Positions 1-8,788 of a DNA stretch of 40,713 nucleotides are shown here, piece after piece. Position numbers and translations under genes: made by a program. Origin of the DNA: Parcubacteria group bacterium GW2011_GWA2_47_26. Its GTDB lineage: Bacteria > Patescibacteriota > Patescibacteriia > GWA2-47-26. The notes under the pieces were generated by a model. That model made no database searches. It had not been told where the DNA came from and saw nothing but the letters and a program-made list of their open reading frames with translations. The stretch is taken from contig LCOG01000005.1 in the NCBI GenBank assembly GCA_001001705.1, forward strand, positions 1 to 40,713. Reading direction: 5' to 3'. Numbering within the stretch: position 1 is the stretch's first letter; each line of letters opens with the position of its first letter.

Positions 1-2
1 CT

Positions 3-75
3 GCCCTCCAAGTATTCGGGCAGTGTGGCGGGGCTTCAATGCGGACTCGGTTTTGCGAAAACTATTTTCTGGGGA
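3..75. repeat. Outer inverted repeat, left copy (pairs with 5053-5125)
   Basis: The 73 bases are the reverse complement of 5053-5125 with two mismatches, at positions 17 and 41. The similarity decays after 75, but recognisable pieces continue to about 114, where the IS110 element begins. With the right copy it brackets the whole 5.1-kb accessory island. The window starts here, so a further extension to the left cannot be judged. Confidence 0.85.
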
Positions 76-159
76 AAAGGATTTCGCAAAACCTCGGCTG
101 ATTTCCCGCGCGGAAGATACTCTATGTCAACTTTTCTTGTCCACAGCTCCACCGGACGG

Positions 160-1317
160 TTACGGATAATACGCTCTTTTTTCTTTGAGCATCGACCAGA
201 CAATGTCAATGATTTGTCGCTTCAGGCAGGTCAAGGCGTGTTTCTTGGATTTCCCTTCCGACACTTTTTTCTGGAAATACGCTTTGGCCTTCGGAATGCC
301 TTGATTGGAAATTTGCGTGAGTGCGATTTGGTAGATGGCGCGATTCAGCCGCCGGTTGCCGCTTCGACTTTTCACATGCCGTTTCTGTTTGCCTGATTCC
401 AGTCTCCGAGGAGCAAGGCCAGCGTACTTGGCGAGTGCGGCGGGCGTCTTGAATCTCTCGATGTCCTTTACTTCGGAAAGGACGGCCGCCGAGAGAATTG
501 GGCCGCATCCTGGCAAGGTATCGAGGTGTTGTCCGGTCTTGGCAACAAGGTCAATGAGTTCTTTCTCAATTTCAGAAAGTTCATCCCGCATGGCGAGGAG
601 ACGAGTTGCTTTGCGTGTTATCTGGTTTGTTCCGGTGGCGCTCACGATGGGCAACGCGACCGCGTCCGCGTTCACGATCCAGTCCGGTTTTATCATGTTT
701 CGCTTCGTCCGTTTCACCGATTGAGCGCTCGGAAATTTTTGCCAAAAGGACAATGCTTTCTTGGAGAAGATGTCGCGGAACACGGTTTTGTACTGACTGC
801 CGTAGGCGTGGTGCAGGAGCTCATGGAGCTGATTTTTGAGCCGTGTTTTCTCGAGGACGATGGTTTCCCGATCTTTCACCAGCGCGTGAATATCTCTTGC
901 CATCTCGGTCGTTTCTGTTATCCTGTATTCTGGGACGCTGTCAATCCTCTGGATCAAGACTTTTGCGACCCCGAGCGCATCCGCGAGATCACTTTTCTCC
1001 GGATGTGTTTCGTATTCGCCCTCCCGTTTCACCAAGACCGGATTGATGGTTTTGACCTCGCAACCGCGGGCAAAGAGGAAGCGAGCGAGAAAATCGCCGC
1101 TGCCGGCCGTGTTTTCCAGGCCGAAGAGCGGCACCAATTGCCTTTCCCGTGCAAGCGTTTGGACGCGAGCGAGGAGGATTTCAAAATCCTTCACCTCGTT
1201 GCCAATCTCTTGCTCGAGCAAGGTCGTGCCGAAACAATTGACGGCGACCGCCGCGTGATTGTCTTTGTGCACATCCATGCCGACAAACAGTCGGCTAAGT
1301 TGCGGATACTCGGGCAT
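160..1317 (-). CDS. IS110-family transposase (DEDD recombinase)
   Basis: A 385-residue protein of normal family length. The N-terminal DEDD RuvC-like domain begins with GMDVHK (Asp about residue 15), followed by GLENTAG (Glu about 68) and the SDLADA acidic pair near residue 110. The C-terminal Transposase_20 domain holds LPGCGPILSAAVLSEV, then KYAGLAPRRLESG and the SRSGNRRLNRAIYQ serine motif that supplies the nucleophile in this family. A helical linker lies between the domains. Family knowledge says the enzyme uses an element-encoded RNA to choose donor and target sites. It shows no frameshift and could be active. It reads leftwards, away from the neighbouring cassette. The ATG is preceded by a weak purine stretch rather than a strong ribosome binding site. 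Confidence 0.95.
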   Translation of the reverse strand: MPEYPQLSRLFVGMDVHKDNHAAVAVNCFGTTLLEQEIGNEVKDFEILLARVQTLARERQLVPLFGLENTAGSGDFLARFLFARGCEVKTINPVLVKREGEYETHPEKSDLADALGVAKVLIQRIDSVPEYRITETTEMARDIHALVKDRETIVLEKTRLKNQLHELLHHAYGSQYKTVFRDIFSKKALSFWQKFPSAQSVKRTKRNMIKPDWIVNADAVALPIVSATGTNQITRKATRLLAMRDELSEIEKELIDLVAKTGQHLDTLPGCGPILSAAVLSEVKDIERFKTPAALAKYAGLAPRRLESGKQKRHVKSRSGNRRLNRAIYQIALTQISNQGIPKAKAYFQKKVSEGKSKKHALTCLKRQIIDIVWSMLKEKRAYYP

Positions 1318-1551
1318 ACATGATCCACGATTAAAAATGAATAACGGTGCGAGAAGGGCAAGCCTCGTATATGAGAGTCACACTTGACAATACTCTATTC
1401 GTGCATGCTTCTCGCGGAAAGGTCGGGTGGGAGACAATCTTCCGCAACGCCTCAATTGGCAGGGGTTTGAACGTCTACCCCACCGTCACCTTCCAGCGTA
1501 ACCGTGGACAATGATTTTTGAAAGAGCTCTCGTGATGTGATTATGACATAC
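1318..1551 (-). ncRNA. Candidate bridge RNA region of the IS110 element
   Basis: This non-coding stretch lies between the element end and the transposase start, where IS110-group elements encode their bridge RNA. Two strong stem-loops can be drawn. One pairs 1349-1356 (GCGAGAAG) with 1408-1415 (CTTCTCGC). The other pairs 1416-1423, 1424-1431 and 1432-1435 with 1488-1494, 1478-1485 and 1473-1476, leaving a 37-base loop. Two large loops fit the target-binding and donor-binding layout. The second loop contains AGGGGT, which also occurs at the insertion site. The exact RNA ends and the guide assignment are inferred, not seen. Confidence 0.55.
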
Positions 1552-1610
1552 GAGGGGTCTGGGGAGGAATCCGCGCGGGCTTCTTTCGGATTTTTTTGGC
1601 GACTTTCAAA
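1552..1610. repeat. Inner inverted repeat, left copy (perfect 59 bp)
   Basis: Exactly the reverse complement of 4939-4997 over 59 bases. It ends 32 bases before the PEP-synthase-like gene, while the right copy overlaps the last five bases of the phosphatase gene. The pair encloses the two-gene cassette very tightly. Perfect identity over this length suggests recent duplication, gene conversion or functional constraint on ends. Confidence 0.95.
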
Positions 1611-1642
1611 AACCAAGAAAAACTGATAAGATGTAAATAATT

Positions 1643-4066
1643 ATGGAACTCCTACGAGATTTCAAAAAGATAGATAAAAGTGACGTATCTTTTGCCGGAG
1701 GCAAGGGTGCTTCGCTTGGTGAAATGACAAAAGCGGGTATTCCAGTACCATTTGGTTTTGTAATTCTCTCGAGTGCCTTTGAAAAATTTTTGGAAGAAAC
1801 GGATTTGAACGTAGAAATAGAGGCAATTCTTGATTCAGTCAATCACAAAGAAATGCACACAGTTGAGCATGCTTCGGAGAAAATCGAAGCGTTAATTCTT
1901 GGCGCTGTAATGCCAAAAGATATTGAAGATGAAGTCCAAAAATTTTTCAAAAACCTTGATTCACAATATGTCGCTGTGCGATCTTCGGCTACCGCTGAAG
2001 ACTCGGCGAGTGCGGCGTGGGCAGGACAGCTTGAAAGCTACCTCAATACTAACGAAGAAAATTTACTTGAAAATGTGAAAAAGTGTTGGGCTTCACTATT
2101 CACGCCACGCGCCATTTTCTATCGATTTGAAAAGGATTTACACAAGCAAAAAATATCTGTAGCTGTTGTTGTGCAAAAGATGATTGAAAGTGAAAAGTCA
2201 GGCATTGCTTTTTCTGTTCATCCTGTAACACAGGATAGAAATCAGGTCATTATCGAAGCAGGTTTTGGTCTTGGTGAAGCAATTGTGTCGGGACAAATTA
2301 CGCCAGATAGTTATGTTGTTGAAAAACAACCGAGACAGATTATTGATAAAAATATTCAAACGCAATCTCGCGGACTTTATCGAGCTAGAAAAGGTGGTAA
2401 TGAATGGCGAGATATATTAAAAGATAAAGGAGAAAAGCAAGTGTTATCTGATGAAGAAATTTTAGAGCTTTCGGAAACAATCTTGCACATTGAAAATCAT
2501 TATGGATTCCCATGTGATATTGAATGGGCTTTTGAAAATGGAAAATTTTATATTGTTCAGTCGAGACCAATTACAACTCTACATAATAATCAGAATAATC
2601 TTTCATCAGATTTTCTCCGATTGATAGGGGGCAAAAAGTTATATCCGCCATTAAATAATTACTCCGCTTTTATTCAGGGATCAGAATACAACATCCAAAA
2701 ATATTATGGAAAGTGGTATGACAACAAAGTTAAGCTCGACCTATTGATTTTAATGAGAAGTGAGTTCTCGCAGGTTTGGCTATCAGAAACAGATATAAAA
2801 CTTGCTTCTGAATATGCACTGAAAGAATTTATTACCTCACCTAAGAAATTTGATAAGAGGTTAAAACTTTTTTACAAGAATATAGACAAAATAAATGAGT
2901 TGTACGAAAAATATTCCTACGAAAAAATAAACAATAGCTCGTGGGACGAGCTTATTCCACTGATTGATGAGATTAGGGACTTAATTTGGGATGCTAATGC
3001 AGCGGTAATTTTCACTATTTATTTGGATAAAGATTTTTGTTGGGACATTTTAGAAAGTATCCAATATAAAATCACAAGGCAGGAATTGGAAGCAATATGG
3101 CCACATGGAACCGAACCGGCTTTTGAGTCTTTCGACAAAGCCCAACTTGAACATTTTTTGAATCTTTTGAAAAAGAAAAAGAAGTTGCTAGAAATATCAG
3201 AACAGTGCCAGTATTTTCTAACCGACTATTTTTCGGCAAAAAGTCTTGGTGTAATTGAAAAAACGCTTCAAGATAATTTTTCCAGTTTCATAAATAATAG
3301 TGCTTCTGTTTCGGACACACTAATTGCCGAAAAGAAAAAACTTCAAATAAGTATTGAGAAGCATGAAAAATGGCTTTCTACTCTTACACGGAATGAAAAA
3401 GAAGTTGCTGACTATTTGCAATTAATAATGAAAACACGAGACAGGAGAAAAAACTTTTTCGCAAAGGGCTTAACGATTATTTACAGAATTGCTGAAAAAA
3501 TGTTCTCCGAAGTCGGGTTGCCTTTTGATTTGATACCATTCTACACCATGAAAGAATTGAATATGGGGCTAGAGTATTTAGAGAAATCCGCCAAAAACCT
3601 TGGGGATAGGAAAAATGGTTTTCAACTGCTCATCCCATCTTCTGATAACGTAAAGATGTTGGAATTCCCAATTGACCAAGCCGTAGAGGAAGTTAATACT
3701 TATTTTGTTTCTTCACACTCAACTGGCGGTAATGACGAAATATTAAAAGGACAAATTGGTTCAAAGGGCAATGTTCGCGGCAAAGTCAGAATTGTCCTCA
3801 ATGTGAATTCTGATTATGGATTTCAGGACGGAGAAATATTGGTTACTGGAATGACACGCCCCGAATATGTTCCGCTTATGAAAAAAGCCTCTGGTGTTGT
3901 CACGGATGAAGGCGGGATTACCTGTCATGCCGCAATCGTATCTCGTGAGCTAGGAATACCATGCGTGATTGGAACAAAAATTGCTACTCGAATGTTTAAG
4001 ACGGGTGATTTGGTTGAGGTTGATGCTAATAATGGTTTAGTGAGAGTGTTAGAGAAAAGCAAATAA
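1643..4066 (+). CDS. PEP-synthase/rifampin-phosphotransferase-like three-domain enzyme
   Basis: This 807-residue protein starts with a complete PPDK/PEP-synthase ATP-binding domain (about 8-313): FAGGKGASLGEM, the VRSSATAEDSASAAWAGQ loop, and the closing DIEWAFENGKFYIVQSRP strand. A long middle region of about 400 residues matches nothing I recognise. The C-terminal swivel domain has the GGITCHAAIVSREL motif, with the phospho-acceptor His at 762. The PEP/pyruvate TIM barrel of genuine PEP synthase is missing. The order ATP-grasp, middle domain, terminal His domain is that of rifampin phosphotransferases (usually about 867 residues), so it may phosphorylate a small molecule held by the middle domain; the substrate is unknown. 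TAAGAT at 1627-1632 may be a -10 box just upstream of the start. It is AT-richer than the chromosomal genes downstream and shares a cassette with the next gene. Confidence 0.8.
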   Translation: MELLRDFKKIDKSDVSFAGGKGASLGEMTKAGIPVPFGFVILSSAFEKFLEETDLNVEIEAILDSVNHKEMHTVEHASEKIEALILGAVMPKDIEDEVQKFFKNLDSQYVAVRSSATAEDSASAAWAGQLESYLNTNEENLLENVKKCWASLFTPRAIFYRFEKDLHKQKISVAVVVQKMIESEKSGIAFSVHPVTQDRNQVIIEAGFGLGEAIVSGQITPDSYVVEKQPRQIIDKNIQTQSRGLYRARKGGNEWRDILKDKGEKQVLSDEEILELSETILHIENHYGFPCDIEWAFENGKFYIVQSRPITTLHNNQNNLSSDFLRLIGGKKLYPPLNNYSAFIQGSEYNIQKYYGKWYDNKVKLDLLILMRSEFSQVWLSETDIKLASEYALKEFITSPKKFDKRLKLFYKNIDKINELYEKYSYEKINNSSWDELIPLIDEIRDLIWDANAAVIFTIYLDKDFCWDILESIQYKITRQELEAIWPHGTEPAFESFDKAQLEHFLNLLKKKKKLLEISEQCQYFLTDYFSAKSLGVIEKTLQDNFSSFINNSASVSDTLIAEKKKLQISIEKHEKWLSTLTRNEKEVADYLQLIMKTRDRRKNFFAKGLTIIYRIAEKMFSEVGLPFDLIPFYTMKELNMGLEYLEKSAKNLGDRKNGFQLLIPSSDNVKMLEFPIDQAVEEVNTYFVSSHSTGGNDEILKGQIGSKGNVRGKVRIVLNVNSDYGFQDGEILVTGMTRPEYVPLMKKASGVVTDEGGITCHAAIVSRELGIPCVIGTKIATRMFKTGDLVEVDANNGLVRVLEKSK

Positions 4067-4067
4067 T

Positions 4068-4943
4068 ATGACAATGGAACAATTTTCTTCTGAAACCAAA
4101 GAAGTTAGAGAGCAGATAACCTCAACTATTGATCTGCGGATTTTTCGTCATGCGGAAAAAGAATCAGACAAAAATAAGACAGACGAGGAAATAGAACTCA
4201 CTGAAACTGGAAGAAAACAATCGGTTGAAAAATCTGAAGACAAAGATATTTCGCAATCGGTCGCGTTCGGTAGTTCTAGAAAAAGAACCCAGCAAACCGC
4301 AGGGTTAGTCATGGGAGGCAAACTAGAAGAAATAACGGGGGATGAAAGTATTGAAGAGTTGAAAGAAAAGTTGGATAAAGAACTGAAAGTGGGAAGCAAA
4401 ATTGGTATTGATAAACGATTAGATTTTAATATTGATTTTTCAACTGATTTTGGAAAGAAAGTGCTTGAAGCAGTTAAGAATAGGGAGTATTTGAAATTTT
4501 TAGTTGAACACAGTGATTCTTTTGCCGAATCGTTTAAGAACGCCGACACAGAAACCTACAGTGGTATGGCGGGGCGAGTTGCAGAGATAATAAAAAAATA
4601 TCTTACTATTGCTCCTCGTTGGGACAAATTGACACAAGACGAAAGCAAAGATTATGAGGACACACTCAAACGTTTTTTCGGCACTCATCAAGGTATAGGA
4701 GAATCATTTTTGGCGAAAATAATTGAACAGACAAAAGGAAAAGTTGAGAGAGATACTTTTGTTTCTGCACTTGGTAATCAAGGATTTGATTTTGCAGAGG
4801 GATTTGACGTAAAAATTGAAACCGTCAATGATAAAACTCAAAATATTCACATTTCATTTAAGAAAGAAAAAGACGGACAAGTTATATTTGAATATGATGA
4901 GATTGTGCCACGAGAAATTATTGACGGTCTCATTTTGATTTGA
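4068..4943 (+). CDS. Histidine phosphatase superfamily-like protein
   Basis: The 291-residue protein opens with LRIFRHAEKES, the RHG-type signature with Arg27 and His28, and LTETGRKQS. FGSSRKRTQQTA supplies the usual second arginine, and GTHQGIGESF places the second catalytic His at 207. These are hallmarks of the phosphoglycerate-mutase-like phosphohistidine fold. A charged helical insert of about 100 residues separates the two halves. The ATG follows the stop of the upstream gene after one base, so translation is probably coupled. The last bases lie in the 59-bp inverted repeat. Pairing with an ATP-dependent phosphotransferase suggests it removes or edits the product, or resets phospho-states; this is inference. 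Confidence 0.75.
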   Translation: MTMEQFSSETKEVREQITSTIDLRIFRHAEKESDKNKTDEEIELTETGRKQSVEKSEDKDISQSVAFGSSRKRTQQTAGLVMGGKLEEITGDESIEELKEKLDKELKVGSKIGIDKRLDFNIDFSTDFGKKVLEAVKNREYLKFLVEHSDSFAESFKNADTETYSGMAGRVAEIIKKYLTIAPRWDKLTQDESKDYEDTLKRFFGTHQGIGESFLAKIIEQTKGKVERDTFVSALGNQGFDFAEGFDVKIETVNDKTQNIHISFKKEKDGQVIFEYDEIVPREIIDGLILI

Positions 4944-4997
4944 AAGTCGCCAAAAAAATCCGAAAGAAGCCCGCGCGGATTCCTCCCCAGACCCCTC
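4939..4997. repeat. Inner inverted repeat, right copy (perfect 59 bp)
   Basis: Perfect reverse complement of 1552-1610. It overlaps the final bases and stop codon of the phosphatase gene. On this side the sequence runs on without interruption to the outer repeat, giving the pre-insertion reference used to define the IS110 ends. Confidence 0.95.
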
Positions 4998-5030
4998 CTC
5001 CGCGCGGACAAAATCCAAAATCAAATTAGT

Positions 5031-5125
5031 CTCGGTTTTGCGAAAATCCATATCCCCAGAAAATAGTTTTCGCAAAACCGAGTCCGAATTGAAGCCCCGC
5101 CACACTGCCCAAATACTTGGAGGGC
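5031..5125. repeat. Outer inverted repeat, right copy, with internal hairpin
   Basis: 5053-5125 mirrors 3-75. Within the region, CTCGGTTTTGCGAAAA (5031-5046) and its exact complement (5067-5082) can form a 16-bp stem with a 20-base loop. The left copy shows a degraded form of the same hairpin, with one arm intact. The element ends 88 bases before lemA, marking the return to chromosomal genes. Confidence 0.85.
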
Positions 5126-5213
5126 TTTCGTTCATCACGAATTTTTGATAAAATAGGTTCGAGTGAAGTCGTAAAGACACTCCAAGTTAAATTTTTAAGA
5201 ACTTATAGCTATT

Positions 5214-5777
5214 ATGTCGGTGCCTACTTTATGGATATTGATTGGGATAGGAGCAGTCTTGTTTGTTTGGGTCGTTGCAGTTTTTAATTCACTGATCATA
5301 AAAAGAAATCGTGCAAAAAATGCCTGGTCGGATATTGATGTGCAGCTTAAGAGAAGACATGATCTAATCCCTAATCTCGTGGAAGCCGTCAAGGGTTATA
5401 AAGATTATGAGGCAGGCGTGCTAGAGGGTGTTACTAAGGCAAGAGCAAGCGCTATTAAGACGCAAGGCGGCAGTGTTGGAGGCAGGGTGCAAGCCGAAAA
5501 TATGCTAACAGATGCTCTTAAAAGTCTTTTTGCTGTTGCGGAAAATTATCCCCAGCTAAGAGCTTCTGAAAACTTTCAAAAACTGCAAGATCAACTGTCG
5601 TTTTTGGAAAATGATATCCAATCCGCCCGCCGATATTACAACGCGGCGGTTAGGGAACTAAATAATGCTATCCAAGTTTTTCCCGCCAGTCTTGTGGCTG
5701 GAATTTTTGGATTTAAGCAATCCGAATTTTTTGGAGCAGAAGAGAAGGAGCGAGGCGCAGTCAAAGTTTCTTTATAA
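5214..5777 (+). CDS. lemA: LemA family protein
   Basis: The 187-residue length is typical of LemA. One N-terminal membrane helix (about 7-27) leads into KRNRAKNAWSDIDVQLKRRHDLIPNLV with the family pattern of N-A-W-x-D-I-x-V-x-L-K-R-R, followed by a long helical bundle including YPQLRASENFQKLQDQL. The short N-terminus faces out and the helices face the cytoplasm in known members. Function is not settled; the family often pairs with DUF2207 or TPM-domain proteins, as here (8-base gap). A possible extended -10, TGATAAAAT at 5147-5154, lies upstream. Confidence 0.93.
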   Translation: MSVPTLWILIGIGAVLFVWVVAVFNSLIIKRNRAKNAWSDIDVQLKRRHDLIPNLVEAVKGYKDYEAGVLEGVTKARASAIKTQGGSVGGRVQAENMLTDALKSLFAVAENYPQLRASENFQKLQDQLSFLENDIQSARRYYNAAVRELNNAIQVFPASLVAGIFGFKQSEFFGAEEKERGAVKVSL

Positions 5778-5785
5778 GATTTAAC

Positions 5786-7540
5786 ATGAGATTGCCGCAT
5801 ATTTTGAAATTTTTTACTGTTGGGCTAGCCTTCGTGCTTTTTGGTTTTGCCAGCGCTGCTTATGCTGGTACCGAGGCAATAGATAATTTTGATGTTAAGG
5901 TCGCGGTTGAGAAAGATGGGAGTATTCTTGTTACCGAAGCTATAACTTACAATTTTGACACTAATGAAAGACACGGTATATTCCGCGACATACCGCTTAC
6001 AGCGCCAAATGGGCCGCGACTGAATGTTAAAGTGTTAAGTGTCGCGAATGAACGCGGCGAAGCATGGCAGTACTCCGTTTTTGTAGACAACGATGTCCTT
6101 CATATCAAGATTGGCAATCCGAGACTCTCTTTGTTTGGCAGGAAAATTTACGTTATCAACTATAAAATTCATAACGCAATACGCACCTTTGAAGATCACG
6201 ATGAACTTTATTGGAATGTCACTGGTGATGCGTGGTCGGTGGAAATTAAAAATGCTTCAGCCGCGATAACTTTGCCAGACCTATCAATCACCGACATGAA
6301 GATGGATTGTTTTACCGGTCGGCGAGGCAGTACAGAAAAAAATTGTACCTTCGCGAGCAATAACGGTGTCATAAATTTTTCGACAACCCGAGCCTTGGGT
6401 CCGAGTGAAGGTTTAACAATTGTGGGCGGCATACCGCGCGGTTATATAAATAATGCGTATGTCCTGCCGCAAGATGAGTATGGGACAGAGTGGTCACGCT
6501 ATAATTTATGGAAAAAAATATCAGTAATAATCTTTGTACTGGCTATATTTGTTAGTATATTTTCAAGTGTGTTTGGTCGTTTTTTCAATTTCAGAAGAAA
6601 ACCCAAACCGGTTATACCTAAAGAATTAAAGGGCAAACCCGTTACGGTTGAGTATAATCCGCCGGATGGCCTTGCACCAATTGAAATAGGCACAATTCTT
6701 GATAGAAAAATGGATTTCACGGATTTATCATCAGTGATTATTGATTTAGCTGTGCGCGGATATCTTAAAATTCGCGATGTTGGCGAACGAATTAAATTCT
6801 GGCCGGATAGAGAAGATTTTGAATTGATAAAAATCAAAGACGGGGCGGATTTGACTTTATCAATTGATAAAATCGTATTTGATTTTTTGTTTAATAAAAA
6901 AGATGCGGTGAGAGTAAGCGAGTTGAAACGAGCCTCAAGAAATTTTCCAAGCAAAAAAATAGGAGAGACTTTGGAAAGCAAACTCAAAGATGATGGATAT
7001 TTCTATCAAAGGGTTCTCAATAAAAAGCATTTAATTTTTGGACTTATTTCCTTTATTGTTTTGATGATGGGCGTATTAGCGTCGTTTACAGGTTTAGTGA
7101 GCGTGATTCTCTGGACTTCTACTATAGTTTATTTTAAATTTTTTTATAAAACTAAATTAACGCGGAAAGGAAGCGATACCCTAGCTAAAATTTTGGGATT
7201 TAGGGAATTTTTGCAATTAACCGAAAAAGATAAGTTAGCGTTATTGAACGCTCCAGAATTGCGACCAGAGACATTTGAAAAATTTTTGCCGTACGCGATG
7301 GTTCTTGGCGTTGAAGATAAATGGGCGCAGAAATTTGAGAGTATCTATCAAGTTTTACCCGAATGGTATGAGGGGCGCGTTGCAGTCGGATTTAATAGCA
7401 CCATGCTTTCCCGCAATTTGATGATGTTCAATAATTCATTTAATAAAGCTTTCGGCGCTTCTGCTTCTACTTCACGCAGCGGTTTTTCCGGCGGCTCTTC
7501 CGGAGGCGGATCCGGAGGCGGTGGCGGTGGGAGTTGGTAG
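5786..7540 (+). CDS. DUF2207 membrane protein with glycine-rich tail
   Basis: The 584-residue protein has a signal peptide ending near FASAAYAG (about 28). An extracytoplasmic DUF2207 domain (about 32-235) contains GIFRDIPL and DELYWNVTGDAW, both family hallmarks. A membrane helix follows (about 245-266). The cytoplasmic part (about 290-410) includes LAPIEIGTILDRK and SSVIIDLAVRGYLKI, then a hydrophobic pair (about 414-455). The LPYAMVLGVEDKWAQKF segment is also typical. The tail ends in a Gly/Ser-rich run finishing GGGGGGSW, common in this family. It sits 8 bases after lemA and is probably co-transcribed with it. Biochemical role unknown. Confidence 0.9.
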   Translation: MRLPHILKFFTVGLAFVLFGFASAAYAGTEAIDNFDVKVAVEKDGSILVTEAITYNFDTNERHGIFRDIPLTAPNGPRLNVKVLSVANERGEAWQYSVFVDNDVLHIKIGNPRLSLFGRKIYVINYKIHNAIRTFEDHDELYWNVTGDAWSVEIKNASAAITLPDLSITDMKMDCFTGRRGSTEKNCTFASNNGVINFSTTRALGPSEGLTIVGGIPRGYINNAYVLPQDEYGTEWSRYNLWKKISVIIFVLAIFVSIFSSVFGRFFNFRRKPKPVIPKELKGKPVTVEYNPPDGLAPIEIGTILDRKMDFTDLSSVIIDLAVRGYLKIRDVGERIKFWPDREDFELIKIKDGADLTLSIDKIVFDFLFNKKDAVRVSELKRASRNFPSKKIGETLESKLKDDGYFYQRVLNKKHLIFGLISFIVLMMGVLASFTGLVSVILWTSTIVYFKFFYKTKLTRKGSDTLAKILGFREFLQLTEKDKLALLNAPELRPETFEKFLPYAMVLGVEDKWAQKFESIYQVLPEWYEGRVAVGFNSTMLSRNLMMFNNSFNKAFGASASTSRSGFSGGSSGGGSGGGGGGSW

Positions 7541-7566
7541 TCTATGTTTAAAATTATTTTCAAGGT

Positions 7567-8745
7567 ATGACAAGACATTTTCGGAAATTTTTAGCGGTCG
7601 CATTTTTTGTTTCGGCATTTTTTATTGTTGGCCTGTTGCCGGTCTTGGCCCATGCGTCTGAAGAGCCAGGTATGGCTATAGAAGATTTGCCGCCTGCGCC
7701 CAGTGGAATTGCACTGGAGCAAGGCGTAAATTTTTATCGCGCAAAAGTCTTGGCGATTTTAAGCGAAGGGAAAAAGCCGATTGACGGCGTCCCCATGGAT
7801 TATCAAGAGGTGCGCTTGGAGATATTGAATGGCGATGAGCAGGGCAAGACTGTTGTTGTTGATCATGGCGGGCCTTTTGCTATTGAGGAGTATCAAAGAG
7901 TAAGAGTGGGGGAGACGGTTATTTTGGCTAAGCCGACTTCTTCTTTGAAACCGGATTTCTACTACATTACGGATAAATATCGCACGCCGCGGATGGTATG
8001 GGTAATTGTTTTCTTTGTGGCGCTGGCAGTATTTTTTGGCCGCAAGCGAGGAGTAACTTCGCTTTTGGGAATGCTTTTCAGCGTAGCAATCATCTTTTTA
8101 TTTATTATACCGCGTATCCTAGCCGGCGGTGATCCATTTTTGATATCACTCGTCGGCTCTTTAGTGATTTTGGTGATCTCGCTGTATTTGTCGCATGGGT
8201 TTAACCGGCGCACGAGCATTGCCCTCCTAAGCACTCTTGCGGCTTTGGGCTTGGCTGCTATCCTTGATCTGGCTTTTGTTTTTTTAACACGCCTGCATGG
8301 CATTGGAACCGAGGAAGCGTTTTATTTACAGTTTGGCAGTGTTAATTTGAATTTGCGCGGATTGCTACTCGGAGGAATAATTATCGGCGTGCTGGGCGTA
8401 TTGGATGATGTGACCACGACGCAAGTTGCTACAGTAGAGGAAATTCATACAGCGAACACCGCGCTGTCTTTTCAAAAGCTGTTTCAAAAAGGTTTATCTG
8501 TAGGGCGCGAGCATATTGCTTCGCTGGTAAATACTCTAGTGCTGGCGTATGTCGGAGCTTCATTTCCTTTGCTCTTGCTCGCGACGACTCAAAAAGCCCA
8601 GCCGGCATGGCTGATTTTTAACAGCAATTTTATTGGAGAGGAGATTGTACGTACGCTCGTGGGCAGTTCTGCGCTAATATTGGCGGTGCCGATCAGCACC
8701 ATTTTCGCGGCGTATTTTTATGGACAAAGGGGGCGAGGATACTGA
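7567..8745 (+). CDS. YibE/F family multi-pass membrane protein
   Basis: The 392-residue protein starts with a hydrophobic signal/anchor (about 9-29). An extracytoplasmic beta-type domain (about 50-130) contains YRAKVLAILSEG and VVDHGGPFAIEEYQRVRVGE. About seven membrane helices follow from residue 138. The conserved GVLGVLDDVTTTQVATVEEI stretch, with its Asp pair in a helix, and the later GREHIASLVNTLVLAYVG segment are family signatures. Function is unknown; a transport role has been suggested for relatives. It is 26 bases after the DUF2207 gene and probably ends that transcription unit, since a palindrome and a new promoter follow. Confidence 0.9.
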   Translation: MTRHFRKFLAVAFFVSAFFIVGLLPVLAHASEEPGMAIEDLPPAPSGIALEQGVNFYRAKVLAILSEGKKPIDGVPMDYQEVRLEILNGDEQGKTVVVDHGGPFAIEEYQRVRVGETVILAKPTSSLKPDFYYITDKYRTPRMVWVIVFFVALAVFFGRKRGVTSLLGMLFSVAIIFLFIIPRILAGGDPFLISLVGSLVILVISLYLSHGFNRRTSIALLSTLAALGLAAILDLAFVFLTRLHGIGTEEAFYLQFGSVNLNLRGLLLGGIIIGVLGVLDDVTTTQVATVEEIHTANTALSFQKLFQKGLSVGREHIASLVNTLVLAYVGASFPLLLLATTQKAQPAWLIFNSNFIGEEIVRTLVGSSALILAVPISTIFAAYFYGQRGRGY

Positions 8746-8788
8746 AAAATTACTGAATGAACTATGAAAGGAGGAAAGAGTTAACCAT

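Larger units (their letters stand above)
115..1551 (-). mobile_element. IS110-family insertion sequence, apparently complete
   Basis: The boundaries come from comparison with the uninterrupted inverted copy at 4939-5125. There, CCGCGCGGA runs directly into GGAGGGGTCT, give or take one G. Here the two parts are separated by 115-1551, about 1.44 kb, a normal IS110 length. Short subterminal inverted repeats TATGTCA (123-129) and TGACATA (1544-1550) lie near the ends. There is no long terminal inverted repeat and no obvious target duplication, as is usual for the family. It carries one transposase gene plus about 234 non-coding bases upstream of it. Confidence 0.8.

Noticed and set aside
526-1323. 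A 265-codon open frame on the plus strand opposite the transposase
   Set aside because: It is an antisense shadow of a clearly conserved IS110 transposase and shows no family features.
1643-4066. True phosphoenolpyruvate synthase (ppsA)
   Set aside because: The C-terminal PEP/pyruvate TIM barrel is missing; the protein ends 45 residues after the phospho-histidine.
1-5125. Whole island as one composite transposon moved by two IS copies
   Set aside because: Only one transposase is present; the outer inverted repeats carry no second transposase gene and the IS110 has its own separate ends.
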